Below the pieces are notes generated by a model that worked only from the letters and a program-made list of their open reading frames with translations, was not told the DNA's origin and ran no database searches. A stretch of 64,000 bases of DNA, from NCBI RefSeq assembly GCF_026005215.1, contig NZ_BPMA01000014.1:1-64000 (forward strand), read 5' to 3'. The position numbers and the translations under genes are program-made. Numbering within the stretch: the first letter of the stretch is position 1; each line of letters opens with the position of its first letter. The DNA comes from Capnocytophaga catalasegens. Its GTDB lineage: Bacteria > Bacteroidota > Bacteroidia > Flavobacteriales > Flavobacteriaceae. Below, piece by piece: positions 54,142-63,062 of the stretch.

Positions 54142-55068
54142 ATGAAATTTGTTAGTATTTTAGAAACTATTGGAAAAACTCCGATAGTCAAGTTAGAGAA
54201 AATTTTTCCAAAAAATAATGTTTGGATAAAATTAGAACGAACAAACCCAGGTGGGAGTATCAAAGACCGAATTGCTTTGGCTATGATTGATCAAGCTGAA
54301 AAACAAGGAGTTATCAACAAAAACACAATTATAGTAGAGCCTACTTCGGGTAATACAGGAGTAGGATTGGCAATGGTTTGCGCCGTGAAAGGATACAAAT
54401 TAGTACTTGTAATGCCTGAATCAATGAGTGTGGAGCGTCGCAAGCTAATGTCTGCTTATGGAGCATCATTTGTGCTAACTCCAAGAGAAAAAGGGACACC
54501 CGGAGCAGTGGAAAAAGCAAAAGAAATTGTAGCTAATACTCCCAATGCTTGGATGCCTCAACAATTTGAAAATCTTGAAAACCCACAAATACATCGATTA
54601 ACAACGGCTCAAGAAATACTGGCAGATTTTCCTAACGGATTCGATTATTTAATTACTGGAGTGGGGACAGGAGGACATATTACGGGTGTAGGAGAAATTT
54701 TAAAACAAAAATTTCCTTCACTAAAAGTTTTTGCCGTAGAACCTCAAGCATCGCCGGTACTTAGTGGAGGACAGGCAGGTGCACACCCTTTGCAAGGTAT
54801 TGGCGCTGGTTTTGTTCCAAAAGTGCTAAATACAAGTATTTATGATGAAGTTATTCAGGTAGATAAAGAATCAGCTTTTGAATACACAAAGCGTTTAGCC
54901 ACAGAAGAAGGTATTTTGGCAGGAATTTCCACAGGAACATCTATTGCAGCAATTGTTCAAAAAATAAATAAATTTGAAAAAAATGCTCAAATTCTGACAT
55001 TTAATTATGATACAGGGGAACGTTATTGGTCAATTCCTGATTTATTTGAAGAAAATCCATATCAGTAA
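54142..55068 (+). CDS. cysK: Cysteine synthase A
   Basis: CysK converts O-acetylserine and sulfide to cysteine using pyridoxal phosphate. The 308-residue protein has the PLP lysine in [10 protein letters not shown] (~Lys39) and the phosphate loop TSGNTGVG near residue 70. [12 protein letters not shown] near 175 and a C-terminal STGTSIAA are also present. Length is normal. It is co-directional with cysE. Confidence 0.95.
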   Translation: MKFVSILETIGKTPIVKLEKIFPKNNVWIKLERTNPGGSIKDRIALAMIDQAEKQGVINKNTIIVEPTSGNTGVGLAMVCAVKGYKLVLVMPESMSVERRKLMSAYGASFVLTPREKGTPGAVEKAKEIVANTPNAWMPQQFENLENPQIHRLTTAQEILADFPNGFDYLITGVGTGGHITGVGEILKQKFPSLKVFAVEPQASPVLSGGQAGAHPLQGIGAGFVPKVLNTSIYDEVIQVDKESAFEYTKRLATEEGILAGISTGTSIAAIVQKINKFEKNAQILTFNYDTGERYWSIPDLFEENPYQ

Positions 55069-55162
55069 AAAGAATAAATATGAAATAGGAGGGAAGGTAC
55101 TTATATTTTTGTAAATTGTAAAAAATAAAATATTAGAAGTATCTTTTTTTTAAAAATACCAA

Positions 55163-55858
55163 ATGAAAGGCATATTTAAGGATATTTTTTCTGTATTTTT
55201 CCCAAAATATTGTTTGGGTTGCAATACAATAATCAATGATTTTGAAGATTTCTTGTGTGTTGAATGTAGTAACAAACTTAAAGAAACAAATTTTCATTTA
55301 TTAGAAAAAAATCCGTTATATCATAAATTTTTTGGAAAAATAACATTATCTTGTGCAACAGCTTTACTTTATTTTCAAAAACAAGGTGTTACACAACAAT
55401 TGATACATCATTTGAAGTATCATAAGCAAGAAAATATTGGACAATGGTTGGGTAAGTGGCTGGGTAATAGATTACAACAATCTCCGTATTATCAACATAT
55501 AGATACGGTCATTCCAGTGCCTATTCATCCGAAAAAACTCAAAATAAGAGGCTACAATCAAGTAGAACTTTTTGCAAGAGAACTTGCTCTATCGTTAAAT
55601 GCAACCTATGTTGATAACGTACTTATAAAGACACATAGCAATACAGCTCAGGCAAAAAAACATTGGTTTGAACGCCAAAAAGATAATCAAAATCTTTTTA
55701 CAATACAGAATACAGAAAAAATCATAGGCAAAAACATCCTTTTGGTCGATGATGTAATTACTACAGGAGCTACCATAGAGGTTTGTGCCAATGCCCTTTT
55801 GCAAGCAGAAAGAGTAACAATAGGTATTGCTTGTATGGCTTATGTTGAGAACGAATAA
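55163..55858 (+). CDS. ComF family phosphoribosyltransferase-like protein
   Basis: This 231-residue protein has an N-terminal four-cysteine zinc motif CLGCNTIINDFEDFLCVEC (~residues 14-32). A phosphoribosyltransferase-type fold follows with VIPVPIHPKKLKIRGYNQVELFA near 118 and the PRPP loop ILLVDDVITTGAT near 193. ComF homologues act in competence for DNA uptake in some bacteria; the role in flavobacteria is unconfirmed. It is a single gene after cysK with a 94-base gap. Confidence 0.9.
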   Translation: MKGIFKDIFSVFFPKYCLGCNTIINDFEDFLCVECSNKLKETNFHLLEKNPLYHKFFGKITLSCATALLYFQKQGVTQQLIHHLKYHKQENIGQWLGKWLGNRLQQSPYYQHIDTVIPVPIHPKKLKIRGYNQVELFARELALSLNATYVDNVLIKTHSNTAQAKKHWFERQKDNQNLFTIQNTEKIIGKNILLVDDVITTGATIEVCANALLQAERVTIGIACMAYVENE

Positions 55859-55907
55859 AAAATAGTTAAAAATTTTATTTTTTGTTGGTTTATTGGTTTT
55901 TATATAC

Positions 55908-55915
55908 TATCTTTG
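55908..55915 (+). promoter_or_regulatory. -7 element for the Cys/Lys-rich peptide gene
   Basis: TATCTTTG, with TTG 20 bases upstream (55885-55887), gives a full Bacteroidetes-type promoter 28 bases before the ATG at 55944. Confidence 0.7.
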
Positions 55916-55943
55916 CCTTGTTAAACTTTTAAATTTAGTAACA

Positions 55944-56180
55944 ATGAAAAATTTATTTGCATTATTTGTAGTGGGAGTATTATCTGTCTCGTTCGCCAAT
56001 GCGCAAGAGAAACCTGCCCCAGAACAACAAGAAAAACCTGCAACTGAGAAGAAAGCTTGTTGCAAAAAAGATGGTAAAAAATCATGTAGTAAAGAAGATA
56101 AAGCCTCTACTGGAGCTGAATCTTGTTCTAAAAAAGATGGAAAAAAATCTTGTTGCAAAGACAAAAAGAAAAAAGCATAA
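55944..56180 (+). CDS. Small secreted Cys/Lys-rich peptide with KKDGKKSC repeats
   Basis: The ATG at 55944 gives 78 residues. Residues 1-20 are a signal peptide ending ANA. The mature part is about 58 residues, highly basic, with six cysteines (39, 40, 48, 61, 70, 71) and the octapeptide KKDGKKSC repeated at 41-48 and 63-70. CC pairs at 39-40 and 70-71 suggest metal binding or disulfides. No known family was recognised. It has a strong promoter and its own terminator, so it is likely well expressed. Confidence 0.75.
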   Translation: MKNLFALFVVGVLSVSFANAQEKPAPEQQEKPATEKKACCKKDGKKSCSKEDKASTGAESCSKKDGKKSCCKDKKKKA

Positions 56181-56196
56181 TTTAGTTTTTTCAAAC

Positions 56197-56230
56197 AAAA
56201 ACACGAATGAATTTTCATTCGTGTTTTTAT
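56197..56230. terminator. Terminator between the small peptide gene and the OmpP1-type gene
   Basis: AAAACACGAATGAA pairs with TTCATTCGTGTTTT over a short T-rich loop and runs into T residues; it can serve both converging genes. Confidence 0.85.
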
Positions 56231-56258
56231 TTTTATGTGAATAAAAAAATCTTTTGAT

Positions 56259-57959
56259 TTAAAATAATTTTGCAGACAAAGTGAATAACAAATTGTTATG
56301 AGTAGAAGCTACTTTAACAGGTGTTGTTAGCACACTTTCGTACATTTGATATTGATTATCTTGTTTAGCAATATCGTACGAAACATCAAGGCGTATCCCA
56401 CTGAAAGCAAAACCAGCACCCAATGAATATCCATTCAAATCGCCTATATATTTGGTGTTTTTATACGGACTTTGTTCATAACGATATCCAGCACGAAGGC
56501 TAAAAGAATTCTTTTGATTTAAAATAAAACGATATTCACCTCCTAAACGAATAGCATTACTATCACCCAATTCGTTTTGTATAATATCATTTTCACCTTT
56601 TAGATAATCAGTTCTAAAATAGGTATTTCCGTATCCTTTGTAAATATAGTCTAAACTAATGATAGCATTTTTACCAAAAATATACGCAACACTTGCATTC
56701 CAAGCTCCTGATGTACGGAATTTGTATTTTAATAAAGCTATATGATTAGGATTTGCATAAGAAACTCCATTATTTGTACTAAGATATTGAAGATATTCTT
56801 CCTCTAAACTATACCAAGTAGGAGATTCATACGCTAATCCTAATCGTAAATTATTAGTTGCTTTGGCAATAGCTCCTAATTGGAACGAAAATCCACTACC
56901 TATTGTATTTTTTTCATTCTGAAAAAAAGCATTTGTAATATTTCCACTAATGCCATAACTCTCCCAATGTTTAAGTGTTTCTTTATAATTAACTGTATGA
57001 GAATTTAAGTTTAATCCCCAAAATAGATTATCACCATATTGTCCTGCAATGTTAAAATTATATTTTCTTATTCCTCCTTTAGTTGTTTTTTCAAACTCTT
57101 GTAGAGTAGAATTAGTTAATACGCCACTATTATAGTTGGTCTCTTCTTTTATTTTATTTGCTACAATTTGTCTTAAAAGAGCTACTTTTTCATTTACATT
57201 GGTTTTATTATCAATACTTTTCCGTTCACTATCCGATAACCCTTTTAAATAATCTGTATAGTTAGAATTTGTAATATTTTTTTTAGGTTTTCTTTCGTCT
57301 AATGATTCAATATTATAACCATTCTTAGGATTTATTAAACCTACATAATGTCCTATGAAAGCATTCCGTAAAGCAACTCTATTTGGAGATCTTCCCATAT
57401 CTCTATATATATCGGTTAATGTATATCTTTTTGTTATTATTCCTCTATCATTTACATCTTCTAACAAAAAATTTCCTTGTCTTATTCCGTTAGCATAATA
57501 TAAAAAATAATCTCCTAAATTGGCTTCTGAGGTTATTCCTTCAAATTTTAAATCTTTTGCATCAAAATTATTAGTTTTTTGATAATTAAAGCCTAAGGAT
57601 ATTTTTTTCCATTGAGAATTTTGATTATTATTGGGTATTGTGAATACAAACCCAAATTGTCCTGCATCAAAATCGGAGGTTTTATTATTTGTTTTTTTAT
57701 CAAAATAAGTATTTTCGTTTTTGAGCGATACATTTCCAAATGAAAAACCTATTTCACTACTTGAAAAAACAGCACTTCCAGCAGGATTTAATCCAATTGC
57801 AGAAAAATCTCCTCCCAAAGCCCCAAAAGCTCCACTCATTGCCTTGTAACGGGCTGTTCCGTTTAAGTCTTGCACGGAATATTGCAAGATATTAGTTACG
57901 TTTTGTGCTGAAACAAAATAACTTATGAGTATTGTTATTGATAATATTATTATTTTCAT
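56259..57959 (-). CDS. Outer membrane transport protein, OmpP1/FadL/TodX family
   Basis: The ATG at 57959 gives 566 residues. The signal peptide is residues 1-19 (ending VSAQ). An N-terminal plug-like region follows with YKAMSGAFGALGGDFSAIGLNPAG, the clearest OmpP1/FadL signature. The rest has alternating aromatic beta-strand patterns and ends in a terminal Phe (LFTLSAKLF), typical of outer-membrane barrels. Members take up hydrophobic compounds or fatty acids. Flavobacterial versions are sometimes called hemin receptors without proof. Confidence 0.87.
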   Translation of the reverse strand: MKIIILSITILISYFVSAQNVTNILQYSVQDLNGTARYKAMSGAFGALGGDFSAIGLNPAGSAVFSSSEIGFSFGNVSLKNENTYFDKKTNNKTSDFDAGQFGFVFTIPNNNQNSQWKKISLGFNYQKTNNFDAKDLKFEGITSEANLGDYFLYYANGIRQGNFLLEDVNDRGIITKRYTLTDIYRDMGRSPNRVALRNAFIGHYVGLINPKNGYNIESLDERKPKKNITNSNYTDYLKGLSDSERKSIDNKTNVNEKVALLRQIVANKIKEETNYNSGVLTNSTLQEFEKTTKGGIRKYNFNIAGQYGDNLFWGLNLNSHTVNYKETLKHWESYGISGNITNAFFQNEKNTIGSGFSFQLGAIAKATNNLRLGLAYESPTWYSLEEEYLQYLSTNNGVSYANPNHIALLKYKFRTSGAWNASVAYIFGKNAIISLDYIYKGYGNTYFRTDYLKGENDIIQNELGDSNAIRLGGEYRFILNQKNSFSLRAGYRYEQSPYKNTKYIGDLNGYSLGAGFAFSGIRLDVSYDIAKQDNQYQMYESVLTTPVKVASTHNNLLFTLSAKLF

Positions 57960-58182
57960 TTTTAAAAAATTAAAATTCAAAGTTGTTTTTAAGTTTTTTT
58001 CTATAAATTTTCTTAGTAGAAATAATTTCTATTATGATCTCCATAAATCACTAATAAAAATGTTTTATTTTGAAATATTATTCATTCTTGGAACTTATAA
58101 TAAATAACTCAATATTTAAGAATAAAATCTTCTGTTCAAGATTTAACAGATTTTAAATTTGTTATCTCAGTAGTTTGAAATT

Positions 58183-59166
58183 TTAATAATCTCTTTGAGG
58201 TCTTCCTGTACTACCACCACTTCCTGACGAACTTGAAGAAGGTGACGAATATCTTCCTGCATCATAGCTTCTATTTGAATTGTATGAAGGAGAGGGGCTT
58301 TCTTGATATCGAGGTCTGGTTTGAGGTTGTTGTGTATTATAGCTTCGTTCAAATCTTCCTGCATCATAATTTTGTTGTCTATTATAACTTCTATTATTAT
58401 CATAAGATTGAGTTCTATTATTTTGATATTGATAATAATTACGATATTCATCGGCTCTATATCTATTTTTGTTATTATCATAATAATAACCATCAACTTG
58501 ATAATTTCTGTAATAACGATTATTATCATATCTATTTCTATAATATGGATAATAATCAGGATAATAATAGCCTCTATAGTAACCGCCATAACCATAGCGC
58601 CAACTCCAATAAGGGCTATAAGTTCCTATTGAGAAACTCCAACCACTTCGGTATGGATAATAGTAATTATATCCGTAATATGGATAATAATAACTATAAG
58701 GATACCAAGCACCTGCACCCCAGAAGTACGAATGGTGGTAATTCCAATCCCAATACGGGTCATAACCCCAACCACCAGCATAGTTGTAGATATTTACTGA
58801 GGTTTGTCTCGGATTTTCTCCCCAACCAGCATATGAGTTGTACGTAGGTCTTTGGTTATCAGCAGGTGTGCGATAATTATTTACATCGGCAAATGGTGTA
58901 TAAGAAGGTTGTAATTCATTTTGAAACTTTTGATACCCATTGGCTTTTTCTTGCAAATAAGCCTTATAGCTTCCTTGTGAATGTTGCCCTCGTGGGTCAG
59001 GTGTTTCATAACGAGGCGATTCCGATACATACCGAACAGGTCTTTCTCCGTAGATACCATCATCGTATCCTACACCATAATAACCAATGCACGAATCCAA
59101 GAGCAACGGAAGGGCAACTACAATTGTTCCCTTCAAAACATAGTTTAAGATTCTTTTTTTCATCAT
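58183..59166 (-). CDS. Tyrosine-rich low-complexity lipoprotein
   Basis: The ATG at 59166 (or 59163) gives 327 residues. A lipoprotein signal ends LLDSC (Cys26). Residues 127-277 are exceptionally rich in tyrosine: 47 Tyr in 151 residues, mixed with Gly, Trp, Pro, Asn and Arg, e.g. YPYSYYYPYYGYNYYYPYR. The end is Ser/Gly-rich. Such tracts suggest an unstructured or fibre-like envelope protein, perhaps adhesive or cross-linked. No family is recognised. The gene is divergent from proS and uses the same intergenic region. Confidence 0.75.
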   Translation of the reverse strand: MMKKRILNYVLKGTIVVALPLLLDSCIGYYGVGYDDGIYGERPVRYVSESPRYETPDPRGQHSQGSYKAYLQEKANGYQKFQNELQPSYTPFADVNNYRTPADNQRPTYNSYAGWGENPRQTSVNIYNYAGGWGYDPYWDWNYHHSYFWGAGAWYPYSYYYPYYGYNYYYPYRSGWSFSIGTYSPYWSWRYGYGGYYRGYYYPDYYPYYRNRYDNNRYYRNYQVDGYYYDNNKNRYRADEYRNYYQYQNNRTQSYDNNRSYNRQQNYDAGRFERSYNTQQPQTRPRYQESPSPSYNSNRSYDAGRYSSPSSSSSGSGGSTGRPQRDY

Positions 59167-59193
59167 TGTTTTTTTTATTAGTATTAAATTGTG

Positions 59194-59231
59194 TACTTTT
59201 GCACACGTGTATTTATTCGAATACAAAAGTA
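59194..59231. promoter_or_regulatory. Face-to-face -7 elements forming an inverted repeat (proS / Tyr-rich gene)
   Basis: TACTTTTG on the plus strand (59194-59201) serves proS. TACTTTTG on the minus strand (59231 to 59224) serves the lipoprotein gene. With flanking bases they form a perfect 9-base inverted repeat GTACTTTTG/CAAAAGTAC (59193-59201 and 59224-59232). A TTG for the minus promoter lies at 59253-59255 (read on the minus strand). Confidence 0.6.
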
Positions 59232-59256
59232 CAATATTTATGCCAAATATTTCAAT

Positions 59257-60735
59257 ATGAGTAAAAATTTAACAAAAAGAAGTGAAGATTATTCAAAATG
59301 GTACAACGAATTAGTTGTAAAAACTGAACTTGCCGAAAATTCGGGTGTTCGTGGTTGTATGGTTATAAAGCCTTATGGATATGCTATTTGGGAAAAAATG
59401 CAACAGATTTTGGACAAAATGTTCAAAGAAACAGGACATCAAAATGCGTATTTTCCCTTATTTGTTCCCAAAAGCTATTTTGAAGCTGAGGAAAAAAATG
59501 CCGAAGGTTTTGCCAAAGAATGTGCTGTAGTTACTCATTATCGTCTTAAAAATAATCCTGAGGAAAAAGGAAAATTGATGGTAGATCCCGAAGCAAAACT
59601 TGAAGAAGAACTCATTATTCGCCCTACCAGTGAGGCTATTATATGGAATACATACAAAGGTTGGATACAATCATATCGTGATTTACCAATTTTGATTAAC
59701 CAATGGGCGAATGTAGTTCGTTGGGAAATGCGTACGCGTCTTTTCTTGCGTACAGCAGAGTTTCTTTGGCAAGAAGGACATACAGCTCACGCCACCAAAG
59801 AAGAAGCTATTGAAGAAACAGAGAAAATGCTTGGAGTATATGCCAAATTTGCTGAAGAATATATGGCCGTTCCTGTAATAAAAGGTTTAAAAACCGAAAC
59901 GGAACGCTTTGCAGGAGCAGACGAAACCTATTGTATAGAAGCTTTAATGCAAGATGGAAAAGCACTTCAAGCGGGAACTTCGCACTTTTTGGGGCAGAAT
60001 TTTGCTAAAGCCTTCGATGTGAAATTTGCCAATAAAGAAGGAAAATTAGACTATGTTTGGGCAACCTCGTGGGGTGTTTCAACACGGCTTATGGGAGCGC
60101 TCATTATGTCACATAGTGATGATAATGGGTTAGTACTTCCTCCACAACTAGCTCCAATTCAGGTAGTTATTATTCCGATATACAAAGGTAAAGAACAATT
60201 AGAAGCTGTACGAGCACGCATACAACCTTTGATAAACGAATTGCAAAAACGTAATATTTCGGTTAAGTTTGACGATAGAGATACCCAAAAACCTGGATTT
60301 AAGTTTAACGAATATGAATTAAAAGGAGTACCTATTCGCTTGGCTATTGGACAACGTGATTTGGAGAATAATACCTTTGAAGTAGCACGCCGTGATTTGC
60401 TTACCAAAGAAACTATTTCAGGAGAAAATATTGTAGAACATATTGAAAATCTATTAGTTGATATACAAAATACAATTTATCAAAAAGCACTTACTTATCG
60501 AAATACGCATATAACCGAAGTCAATTCGTACCAAGAGTTTAAGGAGGTTTTGGAAACCAAAGGTGGATTTATTTCAGCACATTGGGACGGAACTCCTCAA
60601 ACCGAAGCGGCTATTCAGGAAGAAACCAAAGCAACTATTCGTTGCATTCCTCTTGATGTAAAAAATGAAAAAGGTGTGTGTATTTATTCAGGGAAACCTT
60701 CTAACAGGCGTGTACTTTTTGCTAAGGCTTACTAA
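59257..60735 (+). CDS. proS: Prolyl-tRNA synthetase, archaeal/eukaryotic type
   Basis: ProS charges tRNA-Pro. The ATG at 59257 gives 492 residues beginning [16 protein letters not shown]; an upstream open stretch lies in the promoter. Class II motifs are seen: the motif 2 region ([25 protein letters not shown], ~165-190) and motif 3 ([17 protein letters not shown], ~265). An anticodon-binding domain (~300-400) and the extra C-terminal zinc-like domain follow. The lack of the bacterial-type insertion domain marks the archaeal/eukaryotic form common in Bacteroidetes. Confidence 0.96.
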   Translation: MSKNLTKRSEDYSKWYNELVVKTELAENSGVRGCMVIKPYGYAIWEKMQQILDKMFKETGHQNAYFPLFVPKSYFEAEEKNAEGFAKECAVVTHYRLKNNPEEKGKLMVDPEAKLEEELIIRPTSEAIIWNTYKGWIQSYRDLPILINQWANVVRWEMRTRLFLRTAEFLWQEGHTAHATKEEAIEETEKMLGVYAKFAEEYMAVPVIKGLKTETERFAGADETYCIEALMQDGKALQAGTSHFLGQNFAKAFDVKFANKEGKLDYVWATSWGVSTRLMGALIMSHSDDNGLVLPPQLAPIQVVIIPIYKGKEQLEAVRARIQPLINELQKRNISVKFDDRDTQKPGFKFNEYELKGVPIRLAIGQRDLENNTFEVARRDLLTKETISGENIVEHIENLLVDIQNTIYQKALTYRNTHITEVNSYQEFKEVLETKGGFISAHWDGTPQTEAAIQEETKATIRCIPLDVKNEKGVCIYSGKPSNRRVLFAKAY

Positions 60736-60741
60736 AAATTA

Positions 60742-60780
60742 AAATAAAGCTGTCTTTTTTGCAGGACAGCTTTATTTTTT
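60742..60780 (+). terminator. proS terminator
   Basis: AAATAAAGCTGTC pairs with GACAGCTTTATTT over the loop, followed by T residues. It also lies between proS and the converging nucleotidase gene and may serve both. Confidence 0.85.
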
Positions 60781-60797
60781 TAATTTTTAAATTTATT

Positions 60798-61697
60798 TCA
60801 AACTGCAATGCTTGCTCCCTGTGTAGGAATTTGTGTATTCAAGTAAAAATCAATACGTCCAAGATTGATTCCGTAGCACCCTACCTGATTGACTAATATA
60901 TCGCGTCCTTGCTTGTTTTTAACTATTGTAGGATAAGGCAAAAAAGTATGTGTGTGTCCTCCAATAATCAGGTCTATTTCTGTGGAATTTTTAGCTAAAA
61001 TAAGGTCAGAAACTTGGTCGTTTTTATATTCATATCCCAAATGTGAAAGGCAAATTACCAAGTTGCATTTTTGTTCAAATCGAAGTTTTTGTTCCATATC
61101 TTGGCTAATTTCCAAGGGGTTAAGATATTGGGTTTCTTTGTACAATCGTGAATCGACTAAGCCTTTGAGTGCTACACCCAATCCGAAAATTCCGATACGA
61201 ACTCCATCAACTACAAAAACTTTGTAGGGTATCGTATGTCCGTTCAAAATAGTATTTTTAAAATCATAATTAGAGCAGATAAATGGAAAGCTGGCATGTG
61301 GAAGTTGCGCTAAAAATCCGTCCAAACCATTGTCAAAATCGTGATTTCCCATTGTTGCTGCATCGTATCTAAGCATAGACATTAGTTTTATTTCCAATTC
61401 GCCTCCATAGTAGTTAAAATAAGGCGTTCCTTGGAAAATATCTCCTGCATCAAGCAATAAAGTATTGGGATTTTCCTTGCGAATTTGCTCAACAAGTACA
61501 GCACGGCGTGCTATGCCTCCTTGGTTGGGTACTCTGGGGTCATCACTTGGGAATGGGTCTATATGGCTGTGTGTGTCGTTGGTATGTAATATTGTGATAT
61601 GTTTGCCTTGTTTTTTATTTTGTGCAAATGACCAACCTCCAAGACTTAAAAACAAAGCCGAAGTACTTATATTTTGTATAAAAAGTCGTCTTTTCAT
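60798..61697 (-). CDS. 5'-nucleotidase metallophosphatase domain protein (UshA N-terminal half)
   Basis: This exported metallophosphoesterase has 299 residues. An N-terminal signal (MKRRLFIQNISTSALFLSLGGWSFA) has a twin-arginine-like start. Metal ligands are visible in HTNDTHSHIDPFPSD (~35), GDIFQGTPYFN (~87), GNHDFDNG (~118), and GGHTHTFLPYP near 247. This is the catalytic half of 5'-nucleotidase. The C-terminal substrate-recognition half is encoded by the adjacent upstream gene. The two are 11 bases apart, so the enzyme is split. Confidence 0.92.
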   Translation of the reverse strand: MKRRLFIQNISTSALFLSLGGWSFAQNKKQGKHITILHTNDTHSHIDPFPSDDPRVPNQGGIARRAVLVEQIRKENPNTLLLDAGDIFQGTPYFNYYGGELEIKLMSMLRYDAATMGNHDFDNGLDGFLAQLPHASFPFICSNYDFKNTILNGHTIPYKVFVVDGVRIGIFGLGVALKGLVDSRLYKETQYLNPLEISQDMEQKLRFEQKCNLVICLSHLGYEYKNDQVSDLILAKNSTEIDLIIGGHTHTFLPYPTIVKNKQGRDILVNQVGCYGINLGRIDFYLNTQIPTQGASIAV

Positions 61698-61708
61698 AAG
61701 AAATATAT

Positions 61709-62464
61709 TTATAATTGTTTAAAACGATTATCAGACTGAACTTGTATGGTATCAATTTTTGTAAAATAATCAATGAGTGCATTTCTGAAAAGATAATCAA
61801 TATCTAACAAACTAATCGGATTTTTGAAAAAATCCATTTTATCGCCTCCGTTTGCTAAATAATCAGACGTACAGACAAAATAGTGTTGGTCTTTCTTAAC
61901 ATCTTTTCCGTTGATTTTCAGAGAAATAATTGTATCTTGGGCGAAATGTAATTCTATTTGTTTTGAAAGTGGATGTGATTTTTTCATTTGTATCAAATAA
62001 TGAGCCAATTCCATTATTTTTTCACCTGTCATTTCTATAATAACAAGTCGATTTTCAAAAGGCATCAGGTTAAAAACAGAGCGTGTAGTTACATTTCCTT
62101 TGGGCAAATCGGAACGAATACCACCCCAGTTGAACATAGCAAAATCAATATTTTTGCCTGTTCTACCCAAAAAAACAGGTTGTGCTTGTTCGTAAGCGGC
62201 ATCTGCCATCAAGTTGCTAAGAGGTGTATTGAGTTGTGGGATATCTTTAACCAAGTCTGTTGGGTTATATGTCAAAATTGTATTGAGTTCTTCTTCAATA
62301 TGGGTACGATATGGGGCAATATATTCCAAAAATTGGGTATCAGAAGCTATTTTTTTATTGATATTTATCTGTTTTCCTTCAATAGATTGTATGTGGTATC
62401 TATTTGATTTACAAGATATAAGAGTGCTTATTGTTACAAATACAACAAAAAAAATTCTTTTCAT
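61709..62464 (-). CDS. 5'-nucleotidase C-terminal domain lipoprotein
   Basis: This 251-residue protein has a lipoprotein signal ending TLISC (Cys18). It matches the 5'-nucleotidase C-terminal domain (NLMADAAYEQA near 85, DFAMFNWGGIRSDLPKGNVTTRSVFNLMPFENRLVIIEMTGEKI near 110, DYLANGGDKMDFF near 200). It precedes the metallophosphatase gene, giving substrate binding and catalysis as separate polypeptides. The lipid anchor may tether the complex to the outer membrane. Confidence 0.92.
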   Translation of the reverse strand: MKRIFFVVFVTISTLISCKSNRYHIQSIEGKQININKKIASDTQFLEYIAPYRTHIEEELNTILTYNPTDLVKDIPQLNTPLSNLMADAAYEQAQPVFLGRTGKNIDFAMFNWGGIRSDLPKGNVTTRSVFNLMPFENRLVIIEMTGEKIMELAHYLIQMKKSHPLSKQIELHFAQDTIISLKINGKDVKKDQHYFVCTSDYLANGGDKMDFFKNPISLLDIDYLFRNALIDYFTKIDTIQVQSDNRFKQL

Positions 62465-62509
62465 CTTAATTGAGAATTAAATTATTGTGCGAAATTAAGA
62501 AATAATATT

Positions 62510-62517
62510 TACATTTG
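62510..62517 (+). promoter_or_regulatory. -7 element for the DUF6913 and dapA genes
   Basis: TACATTTG, 29 bases before the GTG start codon at 62547. A weaker minus-strand TAATTTCG (62490-62497) may serve the nucleotidase pair. Confidence 0.5.
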
Positions 62518-62546
62518 CGCTAATAAATCAATATAAAATTAGTATT

Positions 62547-63062
62547 GTGAAATTCTTTAAAGACAAAATCATTCAGAGGAAAATACGTAAGAATTTGAAA
62601 AACATCACTTCTAAATCGTCTAATTTTAGCTCATTACATATCAAAAAAATAGCATGTATTGTTGATTTAGACCAAGTTTCTAATGTACAATTTTTAGAAA
62701 ATTTGATTCATTCGTACGAAATTCGTGCTGAAAATTATATTATTTTGGGGTATAAAGAGCAAAGTTTAGATACACACTTAGATGGAACACCTGTTTTTAC
62801 GTGGAAAGATATCAATTTTTCGGGAAATATTCGTAATTATCACGCCGATAGACTTTCGGAACTTGATTATGATATCCTGATAAATTATTTTAACACACCT
62901 AAACTCCCTTTGCTTTTGCTTTCTTCGTCTATCAAAGCTAAGTTACGCATTGGCTTTTATGGAATAGATGAAATATATAACGATTTGATTATTAGTTCAA
63001 AGCCAATCGAAAAAGATATTTTTGTACAAGAAGTAAAAAAAGTAATTCAAACCATACAATGA
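62547..63062 (+). CDS. DUF6913-like conserved protein
   Basis: This is a 171-residue cytoplasmic protein starting at GTG. Features include an N-terminal basic helix (KDKIIQRKIRKNLKN), a parallel alpha/beta-looking core with IACIVDLDQVSN near 37 and SELDYDILINYFNTPKLPLLLLSSSIKAKLRIGFY near 110. It resembles a conserved flavobacterial family commonly beside dapA; the function is unknown. It overlaps dapA by 4 bases, so the two are co-translated. Confidence 0.75.
   Translation: MKFFKDKIIQRKIRKNLKNITSKSSNFSSLHIKKIACIVDLDQVSNVQFLENLIHSYEIRAENYIILGYKEQSLDTHLDGTPVFTWKDINFSGNIRNYHADRLSELDYDILINYFNTPKLPLLLLSSSIKAKLRIGFYGIDEIYNDLIISSKPIEKDIFVQEVKKVIQTIQ

Noticed and set aside
55907-56218. Minus-strand 103-codon frame across the small Cys/Lys-rich gene
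   Set aside because: It is the mirror of a strongly promoted gene and runs into the terminator.
58233-58847. Plus-strand frames antisense to the Tyr-rich lipoprotein
   Set aside because: They arise from the repetitive codon pattern of the opposite strand and are I- or N/Y-rich without motifs.
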